From NCBI RefSeq assembly GCF_000149955.1, contig NC_030988.1:825196-889195 (forward strand): a stretch of 64,000 bases of DNA, written 5' to 3'. Position numbers and translations under genes: made by a program. Shown here one piece after another: positions 45,658 through 57,237 of this stretch. This DNA is from Fusarium oxysporum f. sp. lycopersici 4287. Its lineage: Eukaryota; Ascomycota; Sordariomycetes; Hypocreales; Nectriaceae. Below the pieces are notes generated by a model that was not told the DNA's origin, did not search any database, and saw nothing but the letters and a program-made list of their open reading frames with translations. Each line of letters opens with the position of its first letter. Position 1 is the first letter of the stretch.

Positions 45658-45846
45658 TTGGGGCATGGCCCAGAGTCTTCAGTTGGCAGCAGTCTTCTCA
45701 AGACATTTTCTGTTTGTACCGGTGCTCGTGTCATACTTGCAGCGAATCTCTGGATTGCTATGGGTTTAGCGAACGGAGCAATTGGTATTGTTGAAGATGT
45801 CGCTTTGGCACGAGCGACTGGAGTGATATTAATCATCGTTTTATAG
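45658..45846 (+). pseudogene. PIF1/Helitron helicase fragment
   Basis: The open frame contains TGARVILAANLWIAMGLANG followed by AIGIVEDV, which matches the conserved C-terminal helicase motif of PIF1-like enzymes (G-A-x-V-M-L-x-x-N-L-W-x-x-x-G-L-x-N-G), as found in Helitron Rep/helicase proteins and chromosomal PIF1. No upstream helicase motifs are visible. It ends 18 bp before the dispersed repeat at 45865, so the two may have moved together. Confidence 0.65.
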
Positions 45847-45864
45847 CAATCGCAGGATGAAAGG

Positions 45865-46014
45865 ATGGTAGTAGATGAGGCTTAGGCTAAGATATAAAGT
45901 ATCTGTCAAGTTGTGAACCGTTTTCAACCCTGTTAACAAAGAACTGATCATCCTTGATATCACTGTCCTAGCCGCAACTGACATGCTTGCTGTTCTCTAT
46001 TGCGAAAACAATGG
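45865..46014 (+). repeat. 150-bp dispersed repeat, copy 2
   Basis: Near-identical to 33969-34119. Copy 2 follows a PIF1/Helitron helicase scrap and precedes a decayed HP1-like gene. The flanking sequences of the two copies do not match, so the 150-bp unit itself is what was copied. Confidence 0.9.
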
Positions 46015-46339
46015 ATTTGGGCCAACTGCGCGATAAACATTGATGATAGCAGCGTCCAAATCGTACGTACAATTCAGTTGCAAATTCCATCACGAGACTC
46101 GTTCTCGCCAGTCCTTCGTCGGCAGTCTTTCGTCCTTCTCATCCCTACTTATCGATAGCCGAAGATTCATCAGAGGAAACCCGCTAGGAACCTCTGTGCG
46201 CTTCACACAAGTGTCATCCTCCTTTTTTCTCCTGCTTGATAATGACTAGGTGGTGCAAGTCGAGAATGTGACAGCTTTAAACCGCCCGCATGCTACTGTA
46301 TCTTCCGTGACTTCTTCTTCCTCCTCTTCTTCTTCTTCT

Positions 46340-47625
46340 TCTTTAAATGCGATATGACTGCAAAGAAATTAAATTATCTAAGCCATGTTAGCGAACAAAA
46401 ACCTAGCAAGCCAGTAGTGTGAGTAAGGGGAGGAAGAGAACATTTTGCAAACACATCTGGGTGGCGGCTCCTTCGTGTTTGGTCTTTTTGCCATTTTCCA
46501 GGTAACAACAAACTCCAGAAACCTAGCGTCGTTCTTCCCAAAGTCAACGATCGTTTGGATCTCGCCCTTCTATGACTTAGAAGGAGGACTCAGCTTCTCT
46601 GCCGTGGATTGCGATGAAACCGCTTCCAAAGTATCCCCCGGCATATTTTCATCTTCACGAGGAACTTTGGCGTATTTCTCATAGAAATCGAGTAGCTAGA
46701 TCATGTCAGTAGAAATCCTGAGAAACCAGTGGTGTGAGAAAGTGGCGGGTGACCTTTTGTGGACACTTTTTACGTCAAGGTTTCTCTTGTGCCTAGTCTT
46801 TTTGTCATTAGGCCAGAGAAGATAGACCATCACATCTCCATCGCTGTCCTCAAAACAAGCATCAATCCTTTCGACCTCATTGTCCCACGAACCATTAGGA
46901 AGAATGAATTCCTTTTCCGTAGTCGGCGACGTCTCACTCGTACTATCAGCGTTGCCCGTTTTGACTCGCTGCCGCTTCCTTTTTCTCGTCAAAGCGTTTT
47001 TTTTGTTGTTGTTGTGGGAGGCGTCTTAGTCCTGGAGACGCCGTGTGACTTCGCAATGAGGTTCATCTTTCCACCTATCGTCTCGTAATAATCGTCGAGA
47101 CTACCTTCGCCCACTCCCCTTACATGGCATATTAGTAGGAAGATCGAGGTATAACATGGGTACAGTTAGCATTTACTTGAAATGCTCCACGGGCTCCCAG
47201 GTCTCTCCTTCATGGTCCTTCCACTTTACCAGAAACGATAGTTTACCCTGAAAAGATGTCAGTCATAAAGGTAACTCCCGTAAGGCTGAGAATGGCAATT
47301 ACATCTTCCTCAATCTTGTGACACGTGATTTTCTCTACATCAAAACTAAGATCCGTAAGTATCAAAGGAAGATCGTGATAGACAAACGGCTTACGTCCTC
47401 CTCCCGGATTCGCCATCAAATTCCTCTTCCTCAGTTTAGTCTATCGTAGCGTCTTTGTAACGGCAACTTTTTCTTCGGGTGGGAAAGGTTCTAGCTATGG
47501 AACATTAGCATATTAGCATACTGCTTATCCAATAGGCGACAATGCGATCCGCTCCTTGTTTTTTCCTAAGTAGGTCAATGAAAGTGATTCCAAGAAAACA
47601 AAATCTTTACCAGTAGCCATATTGA
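46340..47625 (-). pseudogene. Decayed HP1-like gene: chromodomain plus two chromo-shadow segments
   Basis: Minus strand. A first exon ATGGCTACTGG at about 47620 leads to an acidic linker. A chromodomain follows, split by an intron: FDVEKITCHKIEED and GKLSFLVKWKDHEGETWEPV (about 47390-47180). Next is DDYYETIGG, then a chromo-shadow domain: LPNGSWDNEVERIDACFEDS, VMVYLLWPNDKKTRHK and, after a frameshift in an A-run, CPQK joined across an intron to LLDFYEKYAKVP. A second chromo-shadow segment follows (GEIQTIVDFGKNDARFLEFV, ENGKKTKHEGAATQ). Lesions are indels in at least three A-runs and a TAG where tryptophan is expected (SKS-stop-KGEIQT). HP1 reads H3K9 methylation and dimerises through the shadow domain. 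The chromodomain aromatic cage residues appear kept. The gene cannot make a full protein as read. Confidence 0.7.
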
Positions 47626-50600
47626 AAATGTATGAATGACGCAACTTTGGAGTACTATGGTACTTCCTGAACATGGAGCTTCCGGCTCCTTTTAAATTCG
47701 CTACTTGGGAATTTGATTTGATCGTGCCTCAAATAGTTCTTATAGTCTAGCAGAAAGCCAGACCCTGCGGACTGGATCAAATGGGCTAGCCCCACACTTC
47801 TCATTCTGATGTGACTGTGCATTCTTTTATCTAGCCTCATTTGGTGATACTCCCAGTCCCGACGCTCAGCGACAGCCTTGATCTCGCATTCGAATTATCA
47901 GGTCCAAAATGAGCCCTCACCGGAATGATCCATTCACCCCTCTCTCACCTGCCTCTCACCCCCCTCCCATGAAAAGAAAATCCAAATTCATGAAAAAAAT
48001 CATTTAATTGGCCCAATACTCATATCTACTGCTAAAAGAAATTCTTTCAGATACAGAATATATATCGACGAGCCAGTGGATGTTTGTTTTTAACATGTGA
48101 CTGCTGTCGAACAACACAACAGCGAGCCCCGTCTCAAAGCGGCCATGACAGATATTCGGTAACCCGCATTCGCCATACAGCTGCCTTCTAAATGGTAGAA
48201 ATCATCATGTGGCTCGCAGTCAAGTGAAATTGATAGGCTGGAGCATGCAGTGTTGTCTCCAAGTGATGGCCGACTGACGATTACGCGGTTCTGAGCCTAT
48301 TGACGTGAGGACTTGTTTTCTCGGGCCTAGAGCGTGGCCACTTCACTTATTGGAAGGAAACTGAGTCACCTACATCCGATCTGCTTCCCGTAGTATAGTG
48401 ATTTATCTGCTTGTGGCCCGGTCGCTTTCCCACGGTGCTATGTATAGAAACATTTGATATTGTATCTTTAATCAGCTTCCCCCCCGAGAAACTGACTTCC
48501 CAATCGGCAACGGCCCAAATGTAACAATCGACCTGCTAGCCATAGTCTAAGATGATTATCGGCGGTATGACTCTTGTATCATTAGCCATTGTGTGGATGT
48601 TGCTCTTTACAACTTGGGTTCTTGGTCTTCTGTGATTGCACACACGAGTTGCCATCAAAAATCTGTTTCAGCCTAGCTGATTACACACACTGTATGAACT
48701 ATGTAAATTCCTTCCACTTTCTTCTCTCGATATCTAAAAGAACTCCTTCAGAATGGTGCAGCCATGTAAAATCATGGAAGAGTATGCGAGGATGGTTTCA
48801 AAGCGCCTGAGATAATTTTAATGAAACCAACAAGGTAGGGCAGAGTTGATTCATCAAGCGAAAGACATGGTGCGACGATTTCGTGGTTTCCCGGTCTCTG
48901 AGCGTCGAAGCATTGATGTTTGGGTCTGGGCCAAGAACTACGGGTTGTCATCGAATTCACATGTTCCCAATCCCCGCTCTCGTCCCTCGAGGTCTGCCAA
49001 GCTACATATTGTTCGAGCGGCATAGCTAGTCTCACAAGTATCTCCGTAGCACCGTTTGATTTTAAATGTCATTCTGAAATTATCGTCATTCATAAGGCGC
49101 TTTGTGCATATGCGATGATGACTCACTCCGGTGCAGAAGTTGGCTACTGGATCGCTACACGAGCATTTTGGTCCCACAATGGAACAGGCCAAATGCGCCG
49201 TGGGGAGGATGGCAGACAACGCGCTTGGGAGGAGTTGCACGGCGCTGGAGCTCATAAGATGCCCGGACTTGGAGACTGAAGGCCTCGGTGCCTTGTGCAA
49301 GTTGGTTCATCGTCTTGGGCTTCCCTCTATTGAAAACATCCAAAGCCCTTTCTAGATAGTATAACTTCTTGTTACTGTGCCCGGCATCATGCATCCTAGT
49401 CCACTATATCAGCCCTCAGTGTCGCTGAGGACACTCGTCACGAAGAAAGGTCAGCTCTACAAATCTCGTTCTGCTGACAGATGTTAAGACCCCGCTAGCC
49501 CCGCAGCTGTCTTTGCTGCCATTTCGGCCTGTAAAAATTTTTTGGCCTTAGCGGGGCGCTAACAGCGGGTGCCAAGAGAAAGAACTTTTTACAGAAGAGA
49601 GTTGGTCTTCAGTGGTCAAAAGGTGAAGATAAAAGCATGTACGGAAAGTAGCCACTCAAGCGTGCTTTAACCTACGCTTCTTCGCAAAGATATGGCGCAA
49701 GGCCTAGCTTCAACCAGCGGCATAACACGGATCCAAGATTCAATGCGCAACACGTTGACGGGCCGCCCAATTTGACCCAAAATACTATCCTATATATTTC
49801 GTTACTGAGCTCACTTTTGCTTGTAATTGCTCATCATGAACGGTCTTTGCTCCTACCCTACATTGCCGCATTCGATCTGCCGGGCCCTGAGATCAACTCT
49901 CCCCTGTAAAAATTCTTTCTTGGCACGCACTGTTAGTGCCGTGTTAGGAGCGGGATTTTCTGCAGGCCACGCGACCACACAAAACTGCGGGGATGCTATC
50001 GGCTCCCTAACAGCAGTTTTCAGAGAAGGAATTTTGGAGAGTTCGCCTTCTCTGACAACACCTTTGTCGGATCTAATGGCGGCACCTCAGAACCAGAACG
50101 CCTTAGATATCGGAGGACGATGCCCATGGCATCGGTAGCGACATCCTCCCGATCAACGACGCCGATTGCGATGGGTTTTTCTCCTTTGAAGGCAAGCCGC
50201 ACCGTCGGCCTCTGATTCCTTCCCGAGGTTTTTCCCTGCCGCCGCGACAGTCGACTACGAGCTACAACTTGGTTACTGGAGATTGTGGACTGCGTCGGCA
50301 GATGTAGTGATGCGCGAGAGAATTCTGGTCGGTGGAAAAAGTTCGACAATAGATTGCCCCCGAACCCGCTGACGGGTGACGGGCTTGAGAAATACAGCAC
50401 CTTTTGTGCCATTGGTATGCTGGATGGTGAAGGAAGCGGGGTTTCCCTGTACCTAGCTAGCTCAGCACGTCTTTTGCTCCAGTAGGAGATCTGGCTTCGT
50501 TACAGCCACCCAGACGAAAAATATACAAACAAACAAAAACAAACAAACAAACAAACAAAAGGGCCCTGAGATGACAAGCGGCGGGATGATGTCATCTATG

Positions 50601-50870
50601 AGGGCCGGAAGGGTCCCAATTTGGCGTCTCTGTTTGGAAAGAATGAGAAAAAGCATTTTTGGCGCACTACGTTTCAGCCATAGCGATGCACTGGATAGAA
50701 GATACATTGAAATATGGCGAGACACTTTCTCAATAGATTCGCTGGAAGAAACTGTATTTTCTCATCCAAGGCGATCTGTATGGACCAAATCACAGGGCAA
50801 GCCCCACTTGTCAGTTCACTAAGCCGCATCCGGAGCCTTTCAGTTAGGCAAGAAATGACTTGGCTCCAGA
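47626..50870. other. Long region without a recognisable gene
   Basis: About 3.2 kb. Cysteine-containing minus-strand frames at 48938-49300 and 49155-49394 overlap each other and have no recognisable domain. A short imperfect inverted repeat (CCCCGCTAGCCCCGC and GCGGGGCGCTAACAGCGGG) lies at about 49490-49565. A CAAA-rich microsatellite is at 50523-50560. The frames of 103-130 aa at 49827-50412 on opposite strands overlap and are not supported. Confidence 0.4.
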
Positions 50871-50880
50871 GCTAGAAGTC

Positions 50881-50926
50881 TTTTTTTCTTCTTATTTTTT
50901 TTTTCTTTTTTTTCTTTTATTCTGCT
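50881..50926 (+). promoter_or_regulatory. Pyrimidine tract upstream of the kinase gene
   Basis: A nearly pure T/C tract about 270-310 bp upstream of the FunK1 start codon. Such tracts are common in fungal promoters; no TATA box is obvious near the gene. Confidence 0.35.
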
Positions 50927-51193
50927 TAAGGGATAGTTAGCCATGTTTGTTCAATATTTACTAAAGCCCTTATTCTCTATTGGCGTGGTATTTACCTAAG
51001 GCCCATAGGCCATACTGCCATGCCTTTTTCGTCTTGTTCTAGTCATCCAATCGGAGATAATGGGTCTCACTAAACCAAATACGGACCATAACGGATCAAA
51101 GCTTTGCCGGCCGTTACTCCATTTAGTTGCTGACTAGGAACGCGACTTGCCACAGACGTGACGTTCGCTCTTTTCGAACATTCTCCATCCGCC

Positions 51194-53588
51194 ATGAGAG
51201 ATGAGTTGCAGTCCAAGATCATTGAGGACAATCCTATTGGCAACGAACTCGATGCCTTCCGTGCGTCTTTCAATTCGGCGTGCGAGAGCGCGAGTATCTC
51301 CTGCGCTCTGGACTCGATAGACAAACTTGGCCAAGAAGGTAATACTTGGTTGGGAAGTTTTTTGGTTCTGGCCGCTTTCGGCTAACAGTCGTGTAGGCCT
51401 CCAGGACCTCATCGTGGACCTTCTTCTGGCACTCCAAAATTTGCGAGCATCTCGCTTGCTCCGATCTAGTGGCAGTGGCAAGAATCTCCTGAGCGATCTG
51501 TCAAGACTCAATGCTGCCGTCAACTCAGACGACGTCGACCTCGACCGAATCAAACCTCTTTTACGGCTATCACTTACCGATAAACCTGCCGACACCCTCA
51601 TTTGGGATAAAGTCTACGAAGCTGTCACCGAATCCACCCCCCCTCCTCGACCGATAGCCTCGTCCTTCCAACAGACCCCGTGGTCGCGCAATACGAGCAG
51701 CTTCGCAAACTCGTCCGAGTATCGCAAATACGTAGACGACGTGCTCAAAAAGGAGCTTGGGTCCATGTATGTGGGGCTCCGTTGCTTTCACGACACATAT
51801 TTTGGAGGCGTGGCCGGTCTTGATGCAGCATCCCAGGCGTTCTTCAAGCAATGTGTGGAAGGCAGCGACCCACTCTTTGAGGACGGTTGGAAGGGATGGC
51901 CTAGGGACGCAAATCAGGATGATGTGCTGAGCTGGTTTGCCAACTTCAGCGACAAACTAGCGGCGTTCGCAGGCAGCCACGAGTCAATCCCAACGTATCA
52001 ACATCGACGACGGCCTCTTGCACAGCCTAATAAGCCAATACAAGGTTCTACCGGAGAGCGCAAGTTGGACATCGGTTTTGTCAAGGATACGAGTGCTGGG
52101 AAAGACTCGCGGTGCTGCTGGTCGCAGATCTTGGTGCCTGGAGAGCTGAAGAGCAACCCATCCGCCGACAAGGCCTCGTGGCTTGATCTGGGGAGGTACG
52201 CCAGGGAGGTGCTCGTTGCGCAGAATACCCGTCGCTTCGTCTTGGGCTTTACCATCTGCGGGTCCCTCATGAGGGTATGGGCATTTGACCGGCTCGGTGG
52301 CATCGCATCGGAGCAGTTCGACATTAACAAAGATGGGCGTCAGTTTGTCTGCACGATCCTTGGCTTTCTCTGGATCAACGAGGAGCAGCTAGGGTTCGAC
52401 CCGACAATCATGACGGCAAATGGGGAGCGATTCATCGAAGTCAATCGGAATGGTTCGACCGAGCGGATCATCATCGACGAGGTGATGCAGCGGGCGCCTT
52501 GTATAGCTGGTCGAGCGACGACATGTTGGAAAGCCTATCCCGAAGGACGGCCGGAGATGCTGCTTGTCGTTAAGGATTCGTGGCAATATCCGGAACGAGA
52601 TGAAGAAGGCGAACTACTACGTGAGGCGACTGACAAGGGTGTCGTTAACGTAGCCCGGTACTATCACCACGAGACGGTCCAGATTGACGGGGAAGATGAT
52701 GACATTCGAAATAATGTTCGAAGAGGGCTGGATATTACGCAAGCTGCGAACTACCGTCCGGAACGACCAATCCGGCGGAACAACGTCGTGTCTGGCACAT
52801 CGAGACAGGGTCGCAGCAGCGCCAGTGCCAGCAGAAAGCGGTCATCTAGCCAAGCTGGTGCTCCTCTTCCTTCTAGCAAGCGATCTTGTTCCGTGTCTTC
52901 AACGAGTGTCACCAGTTCATTACCAAATCGTGTACATCGGCGTGTCATTCTCCAAGACTACGGGATGCCTATCTACAAGGCGAGCTCCCGGTCGGCTCTG
53001 CTTGCTGCGTTTGAGCGGTGCATCGAAGGACATGAATCTTTGTATAAGGCAGGCTTTCTTCACAGAGACATCTCGATCAACAATCTCATGATCAACGAGG
53101 ATGATAATCCCTCCTGGCGTTCTTTCTTGATTGACCTTGACCTGGCTATCAAAGAGTCGCGAGAGGTTGCCTCAGGAGCAAAGGGGAAGACCGGCACACG
53201 GGCTTTCATGGCAATTGGGGCGCTCCTGGGTGAGCATCATTCTTTTATGCATGATCTCGAGTCATTCTTCTGGGTGTTATTCTGGATTTGCATCCACTAC
53301 GACGGACCAGACAAGAGCAGGGCTGTTCCACAGTTTGATAAATGGAACTACGCAGATATGGAGGAGTTAGCCAAACTCAAGTTGGGAACAGTGACAAAGG
53401 AGTCGATTTTTGTGGCCACCATCACGAATAATTTCACAGCCTATTACAATCCACTTATCCCATTATTGAAAGGACTACGGAAGATTGTTTTCCCCCAGGA
53501 TAAGCCTTGGGAACGAGAGGATGAGAAGCTGTATGCTAGAACGAGAGAGTTTCTTCGAACATACCAGAAGGCCTATAGTATTGCTTAG
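51194..53588 (+). CDS. FunK1-type fungal protein kinase, two exons, 778 aa
   Basis: Exon 1 (51194-51338) starts MRDELQSKIIEDNPIGNELD; a 58-nt intron (GTAATA donor, GCTAAC branch site, TAG acceptor) joins exon 2 (51397-53588), giving 778 aa. The long N-terminal half has the FunK1 pattern: a CWSQILVPGELKSNP-like segment, RFVLGFTICGSLMRVWAFDR, and LGFLWINEEQLGFDPTI. The kinase part begins with VVKDSW and is split by an insertion rich in Ser and Arg (about 465-515). The catalytic loop HRDISINNLMI is near residue 604. The magnesium motif is LIDLDLA (DLD for DFG), usual for FunK1. Then GTRAFMAIGAL and SFFWVLFWICIHY follow. FunK1 kinases are strongly expanded in multicellular fungi; targets are unknown. 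All catalytic residues look present, so activity is plausible. Confidence 0.92.
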
Positions 53589-53744
53589 CGATGGCAGAAC
53601 AGCGCTGGCAACTGTTAGAACCTTTCTAGGGCACCCTCACACCAAGTCAGTCCGACACAACCACGCGCCAATCCGGCCACACTTCTATGCGTAGATATCT
53701 GTGAACGCACCGGCATCAGCTTCCAACAAACTAGGGGATGACGG

Positions 53745-54240
53745 CTACAATACCTCTAGACGAGGAGTCGTGTAAGCGCTCGGCTCGACTCTGACGTACG
53801 TCCCTGGGGAGTACACGTTCCAGAAAATGCTGGCTGGCGCATAAGCCACGGCCCCTGTGTGCGAGGCACGCCGATGGCGACGATGTTTGCTACGGCCTGT
53901 TCCGCGCCACACCTCGTTTCTGTCAAACGACCCGGGAGTGACAGGGTTACCTGACCACCATGGGTAATGATGGTACGGCAGGCTGTAGTCTGGCATGATG
54001 GCAGAGTGATCGTAGTGCCAGTAGGCATTAAAACTTTTACATGAGTTCATCACGCGGATGCCAGTGGTGGTCCCATAGCCCGACGTGGATGTCGCTGAAG
54101 GTTTTGACAAGGCTATAGCGATAGCAACGTCAATATAAGGATCGAGGCCTATAATTTTGTCAAGCTTCCAGTGACTGCCTGCCTGCTTGGCTTTGATTTT
54201 TGAGCTAGAAGATGTTGCATGCAGAGTACGTCTTGAATAT
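53745..54240 (-). other. Open frame rich in His, Tyr and Trp; possible exon of an unknown gene
   Basis: The minus-strand frame is open for more than 160 codons (GSHWKLDKIIGLDPYIDVAI, NAYWHYDHSAIMPDYSLPYH, WWSGNPVTPGSFDRNEVWRG, then a basic KHRRHRR patch). ATG is at 54110, but the open frame extends upstream without one. Composition is protein-like and non-repetitive. I do not recognise it. It is convergent with the kinase gene, about 160 bp from its stop. Confidence 0.35.
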
Positions 54241-57237
54241 TTAACTTGGTATTGTGCTGCTACTTATGCAAGGCTGCATGGAGTCGGTATCTCGCAGATG
54301 CAGTCGCTCAGGGGTCGGCGTAAACTCTAGAGAGACCTCTACATAACATTCAAGGTCGCTGTGCACCAACAGTATGCACATAACAAAAAGACGAACCATG
54401 CTAAATGTTACACAAATATCGTCCGCTTCTATGATCCTGATTTGACGCGGCAACTCGTCAAAGTCTTTGCAATGGGCAAAGACACAGCTGAAAAAAGAAC
54501 TGCTACTCGCATCCCTGTGAGCAGCCCTAGCTATCTGATTAGACGAGGCCGTTGGATCGTTCTAAACCGTCCCCATCCCAGCCAGCCATGGCTCCATTCC
54601 GTTCGCTCGTACCCGGCAACTACTTTCCCCATTCCCGGACCCACATTGTATTGACATGGGTCTAGACAGAGTGCCTAACAGGTCGCGCATGTTTCTGCTT
54701 CCGTCCTTTGCTTCATATGAGCCTCTTGATTACATATAATATCCTACTAGAATTTTTCTAATCTATTTCTCCTAGCTTGCCACACATAGAAGATATCTGA
54801 AGTTTCTGGATAACAAGTTCATGAACTTTACGCTCTTGAAGTTCTTTGTGGAGGGCACTAGTACCACGGTTACACTAAGCTGATCAGAAATGCGTTCTAA
54901 GATTAGCGGCTGAAGATACAGGGCTACAAAAGCCTTATCTCTTTGAGCGGGCATAAGACTACCATGCGGTCACGATAGGGGTATTAGGCCAATGAGATAG
55001 AGTAAAGTAGCTGATACAGAAGAGTATGTATCCTGCCTGGTGTAAGGGGCTATTAGCCAATAAAAGGAAGTAAAATAGACCGCTATACTTTAATAGAAGT
55101 AGCTTGGTTACAGAGGAATACAGTCATTTTGGAGATAGCTTCACCTAAATCTTGTAACCTGCTTGTACGTGGGGTCGAGTGGGGCGAGTGACCTGTGGTA
55201 GTCTTATGCCGCTCAAAGTAGAGCTGCTTAAACAAGTCAAAATTCCATGCAGAAAGCTTTCCTTGACAAATCTTCTATTATAGCTAGCTCAGTTATACAA
55301 TAATCGTTGCGCCTGCTGGTGGCGCAGCCAAGTGCGACCTCTTGTTGTCACTACTCCGGAAAGGTGTCTGTTGTGGCGCAGTCAAGTGCGACCTCCTTTT
55401 TGTTTTCACCACTACAGCTGCCTGCTTGGTTCAGTTGAGTGCACCAGCGACCAACATCGTGCGATAACGTCTAATAAATGAGATTTACATGTTAGAGAGT
55501 CCTGTGATCACATCGTCTCGTTTGGCAATGAATGGTGTCCTCGCCCTTCTAGTACACCAAGTTGTGTCGGCTATCCAATGTCAACACGCCCGACGAAAAC
55601 GGTACGAGTATCAAGACGTAGCGATTCAGGAATTTCAGCAATAACCATCCGAAATTACATCCAACGGCACATCGGGCGCTTACGGTACGTGAAGTAAATG
55701 GCCCCTAATATATGTCAACCCTACAGTAACACTTTTCTACCAAAGTCGATCATTTACCACTATATTCTTGCTCACATCTACTGTCTTTCTTTTCGTTTTG
55801 GCGTGCCTAATGATTATGGGGGAATCTCTTCTCGATTCAAACGTCCTGTAGGACCATTATCGACCTCGTTGGTAGCCTCAGTGAGAACGATCTAAGCCTT
55901 TTTCTATGCCCGAATAAGGGCGAGCTTATGGCTGTTTGTAAATTAGGACGGACGAAACACCATGTAGTGGTCAGCCATTAAGTATCGAGTATTATATACA
56001 AGACTCCACGACACGTCGCGATTTACACTTCACCAGGCTTCAAGTGAGTGATTACTATGTTCACAAAAACCCATGGAGCTATCGAATCGTCTCTGCATAC
56101 CTCGTCTTCAGCATCGATGATCTCAGCCGACGCAGACAGGGGCCAAGTCCCTTTGGAAACAACAGGTGAGTTCATCAACTGATACCGTCCTAACGCAACG
56201 AGAGACATCACAAGTAGTGCTGCAGCCACTCTCAATAGCCCTCCGGAAAGTTTGGATGCGTCTAACCTGAAGCATTGCCCTGCGGGAGGATTTTCGACCG
56301 AAGCATGGTGAATGTTCATGGCTTCGACATGAACCGCAATGCCTAATTAATTACCCATGACATCGAGTCGCTATGAAGCAGAAACTGAATCTCGAGATCC
56401 ACACAGGAAATGACTTGCGACTCTACATCTACTTGTTCGATGCTTTGACTGGTTGATTTTCCCCCTTTCACAGCACGATTCCACCGCTTATTCGCTTTAG
56501 TACAAAAGCAATGGGTGTAAATCTACCAAAGGGCATAACGTAGATGGTCCCTCACAACGCTCTGTGAGGGTACAAGAACCAAAAAAATATGATGGGCACC
56601 CCTATAGATTTGGCTTTCCTCCCTTCGACGCCTTGTCAGCCTTCTGCAGGGCCCAAAGAATTTCAGTGGTAACCGTTTCTTGTAAAAGACTTGCAGTTTG
56701 AGTCAAGGGTAGGCGAAGTGCCAACAGACTCAGTAACCGGCCTCAAGCCTCGAATTTCGAGAACTTGATTTATATCTCTTGGCAGTATCCGAATCGATGG
56801 AGAAGTGCCCTACCTACCTATCTTTAAGGCCCAGAACAGTACCATATAACTCGGAGACGCCATGAGAAAGACATATGCAAAAGGCTACTGGAGCACAGCG
56901 TATTCAAAGTGAACACATATCAGTTATTCGTTCACTATTGACATCAACAAGTGTTCAGTAGCATGGTTCCTAGCAGGAATCCTTTTTTCTTTACCGTCAA
57001 TGCACCACAAAGAGATTGCCGAGAACTATGATGGTCTTGGCGTAAGCATGGTCCCGCGCTATGTCTGAAAGGCGGCTGACTAGCTGCCAGACTAAACTTT
57101 TGACACCAGGAAGCCGGCCGATGGAGGGTACCGGGATGTGTGATCCGCGACGGTAAGTGGGGACCTCGCCTGAGCTGGATACCGGGCGCTGCGCCAGGCG
57201 TGGTGGAGTGTTCTTGATCACACTGGCGTTGGACAAA
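54241..57237. other. Long region without a recognisable gene
   Basis: About 3 kb, AT-richer in 54.7-55.3 kb. Besides the repeat at 55317-55415 I see only short overlapping frames. The minus-strand frame at 57000-57287 crosses the left edge of the duplicated block and shows no domain. Confidence 0.4.
55317..55415. repeat. Direct repeat around GTGGCGCAG...AAGTGCGACCTC
   Basis: Two units about 55 bp apart: GGTGGCGCAGCCAAGTGCGA then CCTCTTG, and TGTGGCGCAGTCAAGTGCGA then CCTCCTT, both followed by a TTGT-rich segment and CACTAC. The 12-mer TGTGGCGCAGTC is shared with the tandem repeat at 22783-22892. Confidence 0.7.

Noticed and set aside
46305..46345. CTTCTTC-rich tract as a regulatory element
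   Set aside because: It is a simple trinucleotide repeat next to the HP1-like pseudogene and probably encoded its acidic tail or is neutral.
48938..49300. Cysteine-containing 120-aa minus-strand frame as a possible small secreted protein
   Set aside because: No signal peptide, overlapping frames in other registers, and no domain.
49490..49565. GC-rich imperfect inverted repeat as a transposon end pair
   Set aside because: The two arms match only over short patches, there is no target duplication, and the enclosed sequence is about 40 bp.
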